From the NCBI GenBank assembly GCA_024409145.1, contig JAKSUF010000055.1:1-8576 (forward strand): 8,576 bases of DNA, given 5' to 3'. A program made the position numbers and the translations under genes. The stretch is from an archaeon. Its GTDB lineage: Archaea > Methanobacteriota > Methanobacteria > Methanobacteriales > Methanobacteriaceae. Shown piece by piece: positions 6,442 to 8,576 of this stretch (positions are counted from its first letter, which is position 1; each line of letters begins with the position of its first letter). A model generated the notes under the pieces. The model searched no databases. It was not told the origin of the DNA and worked only from the letters and a program-made list of their open reading frames with translations.

Positions 6442-7608
6442 TTATCCTCCAAATATTTTGAAAAATAGAGGTATAAATACTCTTGAAGGTAAAATAACTA
6501 AAGTAGCTATACTAACTGCAATATTTGTCCCTATTACAACTAATAATATTCTAAATAGATTATTTTGCCATAAATCTTTTAAACTATGTATATTGTTCAA
6601 GTTATTAATATCTCTTTTTCTAATTTTTCTAAATTTTGCTTCAGCAAGTCCTGAAAACCATCCTGCTGCAAGTAATGGGTGAATAATTGTGAATGGTGCA
6701 GATAATCCTCCAATGATTGCAGATTTTACTTTTGATCCTGAACATAATGAGCCTAAAAATCCCATTGCTACACTAATTAAAATAAATTCTCCTATTCCAT
6801 TAGTAATTTGTATTCCTTTCATATAAGCCAGAAAAAATATCGCTATGAATGTAATTGGAATCAATGCCAATATTATTTTCAACCAAGGAATATTTCCTTT
6901 TTTCTTTGTATCAAGTAATTCACTCATTGGAGGGATTGTTTCAGGATTATCTAAGTATTTACAAATTCCTTTTTTATGTCCTGCTCCAACAACTGCAATA
7001 ACATGGTCTTCTGGGATATTCATAATGCTCTTTGCAAGATATGCATCTCTCTCATTAACTAAAGCATCATAAGAACCTGGAGAAATTTCTTTAAATTCTT
7101 TCATTAATTCTTCAATAGTATCTTCTTGTTTTAATGTTTCAATATCAATTTCTTCATCTTCTTTATTGATTAATCCACTAATACAGCCCCATAAGAATGA
7201 TAGTTTTTCTTTTAATGTCATTTTATTTAGTACTCTTTGTAATGTGACATTAATATCCCTATCTATTAAAACAATTTTACATCCAATTTCTTCTGCAGAT
7301 TCTATTGCACCTAACATTTCAGAACCTGGTGCAACATCTAAATCTGATCCTATTTTGTTTTGAAAATATGAAAGAATTGTAGTAGCTAAAAACACACCTA
7401 CTTTATTCTCTTTAATAATATTACTGATGGATATGGTATCATCTACTTCGATACCTGCTCTTTCTTGCATTAATCTGTTGTATCTACCTCTATCTAACTC
7501 AATAGCCACGACTTCTGGTAAATCTTCTAATATTGCTTTTTTTACTTCATCAACACTATCTTGGGATACATGAGCAGTACCTATGATTTTTAAGCATTCT
7601 TTTTTCAT
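6442..7608 (-). CDS. TraB-family (TraB/GumN/TIKI clan) membrane protein, putative metalloprotease
   Basis: Archaeal TraB-family proteins are named after the enterococcal pheromone-shutdown protein TraB. They share a fold with TIKI proteases, and a proteolytic role is suspected but not shown for the archaeal members. The conserved motifs are all present: GTAHVS (10-15, H13), AIELDRGR (35-42), PGSEM (94-98), IDRD (115-118), NERD (185-188) and VGAGHKKGI (207-215, H211). The conserved histidines and acidic residues are the presumed metal and catalytic sites. The C-terminal third is membrane-embedded, with hydrophobic helices near 242-262, 271-290, 295-318 and 352-375. The catalytic-like domain is N-terminal with no signal peptide. 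At 388 residues the length is normal for archaeal members. An AAGGT ribosome binding site lies 6 bases before the ATG. DUF1922 follows after 3 bases. The substrate is unknown. Confidence 0.87.
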   Translation of the reverse strand: MKKECLKIIGTAHVSQDSVDEVKKAILEDLPEVVAIELDRGRYNRLMQERAGIEVDDTISISNIIKENKVGVFLATTILSYFQNKIGSDLDVAPGSEMLGAIESAEEIGCKIVLIDRDINVTLQRVLNKMTLKEKLSFLWGCISGLINKEDEEIDIETLKQEDTIEELMKEFKEISPGSYDALVNERDAYLAKSIMNIPEDHVIAVVGAGHKKGICKYLDNPETIPPMSELLDTKKKGNIPWLKIILALIPITFIAIFFLAYMKGIQITNGIGEFILISVAMGFLGSLCSGSKVKSAIIGGLSAPFTIIHPLLAAGWFSGLAEAKFRKIRKRDINNLNNIHSLKDLWQNNLFRILLVVIGTNIAVSIATLVILPSRVFIPLFFKIFGG

Positions 7609-7650
7609 TAAGCTACCTTCTTAATCTTAAGTTTTATATTGTTTTTTAAT

Positions 7651-7660
7651 TTTATATATT
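7651..7660 (-). promoter_or_regulatory. Probable TATA box of the TraB-DUF1922 operon
   Basis: AATATATAAA on the minus strand lies 43 to 52 bases before the TraB ATG. A start site about 25 bases downstream would be near 7630, giving a leader of about 22 bases with the ribosome binding site. The 125-bp spacer to comB shows no U-tract or strong hairpin after the comB stop, so some read-through from comB is possible. Confidence 0.45.
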
Positions 7661-7733
7661 AAATTACATGCTTTTTAGGTGTATAGTATAATTTTAAATC
7701 CTGTTTTTTAGAGTTTATATGGCATATGTATTA

Positions 7734-8477
7734 TTAATATTTAGTTAATATTTTATCTTTGTATATAGCTACATTTTTACTAATATTTCTTTTCATGCAG
7801 TAATTTACATCCTCTTCATATCCTAAATATTTTAAGCGTTTTCCAGACCTACTTTCTTTTATCGCTTTTTTACATAAATTAATATCTTGACTTGCTAAAA
7901 TTGCAGATTTTGCATATTCAGTAAGTCCTTCGGTATTCTTCCAATAATGGAGTTCTTTAGGTGAATTTTCTTCTTTATTTTTATCATGTTTTTTATTTAA
8001 TTCTTCTTCAATCCAATATAATATTTCTCCCGCAGCTAAATAATCTTCAATGGCAAATTCTGAATTAACTCCTGCCATCACAACATCAATATGATTATTA
8101 GCAAGTTCAATAGCAGCTTTAGCTACTGATTGACTATTAATAAAACTTCCAATAAGAATAGTTGAAGTCATGGATTCCATAATTCTTGTTCCATTACTGG
8201 TTGTTAGTATTAATGTGTCTTTTTCGCTTTCATATGACTTAATTGCTGTTGGTGAATTTCCTATATCAAAGCCTTCTAGTTTAGATCCTTTTCTTTCACC
8301 TGCAAGAATGCATTCATATTTTTTAGCTAATTCTTTAGCTTCTTCTGGAGTAAAACATGGTATAATTTCTTTGAATTTATCTAATGCTATTGTAATGGTT
8401 GTACTTGCTCTTAATGCATCTACTACAATTGATACGTCATTAGTGCATGTTTCTTCTAAACTTAAACTTACTTTCAC
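7734..8477 (-). CDS. comB: 2-phosphosulfolactate phosphatase ComB (coenzyme M biosynthesis)
   Basis: ComB removes phosphate from (R)-2-phospho-3-sulfolactate to give sulfolactate, the second step of the PEP-plus-sulfite route to coenzyme M, the methyl carrier of methanogenesis. It is a cytosolic Mg2+-dependent enzyme. The 247 residues cover the family length. Conserved segments are VVDALRASTTI (18-28), AGERKG--LEGFDIGNSP (59-76), LTTSNGTR (91-98), EDYLAAGEI (144-152) and GYEEDVNYC (219-227). A Lys/Glu-rich stretch near 161-175 looks like a surface insertion. The start is GTG, chosen because a near-perfect AAGGTGA site lies 4 bases upstream and the next internal Met is residue 100. No other coenzyme M gene is adjacent, so the gene appears to be transcribed alone. 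Its presence suggests, but does not prove, that the organism makes its own coenzyme M; some rumen Methanobrevibacter need it supplied. Confidence 0.93.
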   Translation of the reverse strand: MKVSLSLEETCTNDVSIVVDALRASTTITIALDKFKEIIPCFTPEEAKELAKKYECILAGERKGSKLEGFDIGNSPTAIKSYESEKDTLILTTSNGTRIMESMTSTILIGSFINSQSVAKAAIELANNHIDVVMAGVNSEFAIEDYLAAGEILYWIEEELNKKHDKNKEENSPKELHYWKNTEGLTEYAKSAILASQDINLCKKAIKESRSGKRLKYLGYEEDVNYCMKRNISKNVAIYKDKILTKY

Positions 8478-8481
8478 TAAT

Positions 8482-8488
8482 TCACCTT
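8482..8488 (-). promoter_or_regulatory. Ribosome binding site fixing the GTG start of comB
   Basis: AAGGTGA lies 4 bases before GTG at 8477-8475 and matches the 16S rRNA 3' end well. No in-frame ATG exists nearby, so this site decides the start. Confidence 0.75.
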
Positions 8489-8520
8489 CTAAAAAATATA
8501 TTAGACAACTTGAATAAAAT

Positions 8521-8533
8521 AAAATATTATATT
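8521..8533 (-). promoter_or_regulatory. Possible TATA box of comB
   Basis: AATATAATATTTT on the minus strand lies 44 to 56 bases before the GTG. A start site about 25 bases on would leave a leader of roughly 25 bases. The whole spacer is A/T-rich, so other placements are possible. Confidence 0.35.
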
Positions 8534-8539
8534 ATTATA

Positions 8540-8552
8540 ATTATTGATAATT
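8540..8552 (-). repeat. Shared 13-mer AATTATCAATAAT upstream of comB (copy 2 of 2)
   Basis: This is identical to 6098-6110 upstream of CNNM and has the same orientation toward its gene. It lies 63 to 75 bases upstream of the comB start and about 7 bases upstream of the candidate TATA box. It also forms the core of a small inverted repeat (TAATTAT, two bases, ATAATTA; 8538-8553). Confidence 0.4.
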
Positions 8553-8576
8553 AGTATAATTTTTCTATTAAAATAT

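Noticed and set aside
1..8576. A mobile element, CRISPR array or new defence system in the window
   Set aside because: No regularly spaced repeats, transposase, integrase, nuclease or attachment-site pair was seen, and every gene belongs to a recognised conserved family.

Overview
The window comes from a very AT-rich methanogenic archaeon, most likely of the order Methanobacteriales (Methanobrevibacter- or Methanosphaera-like). The evidence is a coenzyme M biosynthesis gene (comB), an archaeal-type Trm1 tRNA methyltransferase, and a small CxC/CxC zinc-ribbon protein that closely resembles MTH1184 of Methanothermobacter (DUF1922). Intergenic DNA is almost pure A/T. Start codons are preceded by strong GGAGG/GGTGA-type ribosome binding sites, and U-rich or hairpin 3' ends fit archaeal transcription. 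The genus call is inference.

Layout: trm1 runs leftward and is cut by the left edge. A 285-bp divergent spacer separates it from a rightward DegT-type sugar aminotransferase gene. A rightward tRNA-thiolation enzyme gene (TtuA/NcsA family) follows. That gene converges on a leftward pair, CNNM/CorC-type transporter then CaCA-type cation/Ca2+ exchanger, with a symmetric hairpin between the converging ends. To the right are a second tight leftward pair (TraB-family membrane protein then DUF1922 zinc ribbon) and a single leftward comB. The genes cover the window densely and no gene-free stretch exceeds 300 bases. No tRNA, rRNA, CRISPR array, transposase or integrase gene was seen.

How the genes relate: trm1 and the TtuA/NcsA gene both modify tRNA but are not co-transcribed. 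CNNM and CaCA abut with no spacer and probably form one divalent-cation export unit. TraB and DUF1922 are 3 bases apart and probably co-translated. ComB makes sulfolactate for coenzyme M. The aminotransferase probably makes an amino sugar for the cell surface, but none of its pathway partners is present here.

This looks like ordinary core genome, not an island. The items most worth checking are a shared TTATCA-type motif upstream of several transcription units (one 13-mer is identical upstream of CNNM and comB), a thiolase lacking the family's usual N-terminal zinc ribbon, an inverted repeat across the DUF1922 stop codon, a bidirectional terminator hairpin, and the two tightly coupled gene pairs. 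I found no convincing new defence or mobile system.
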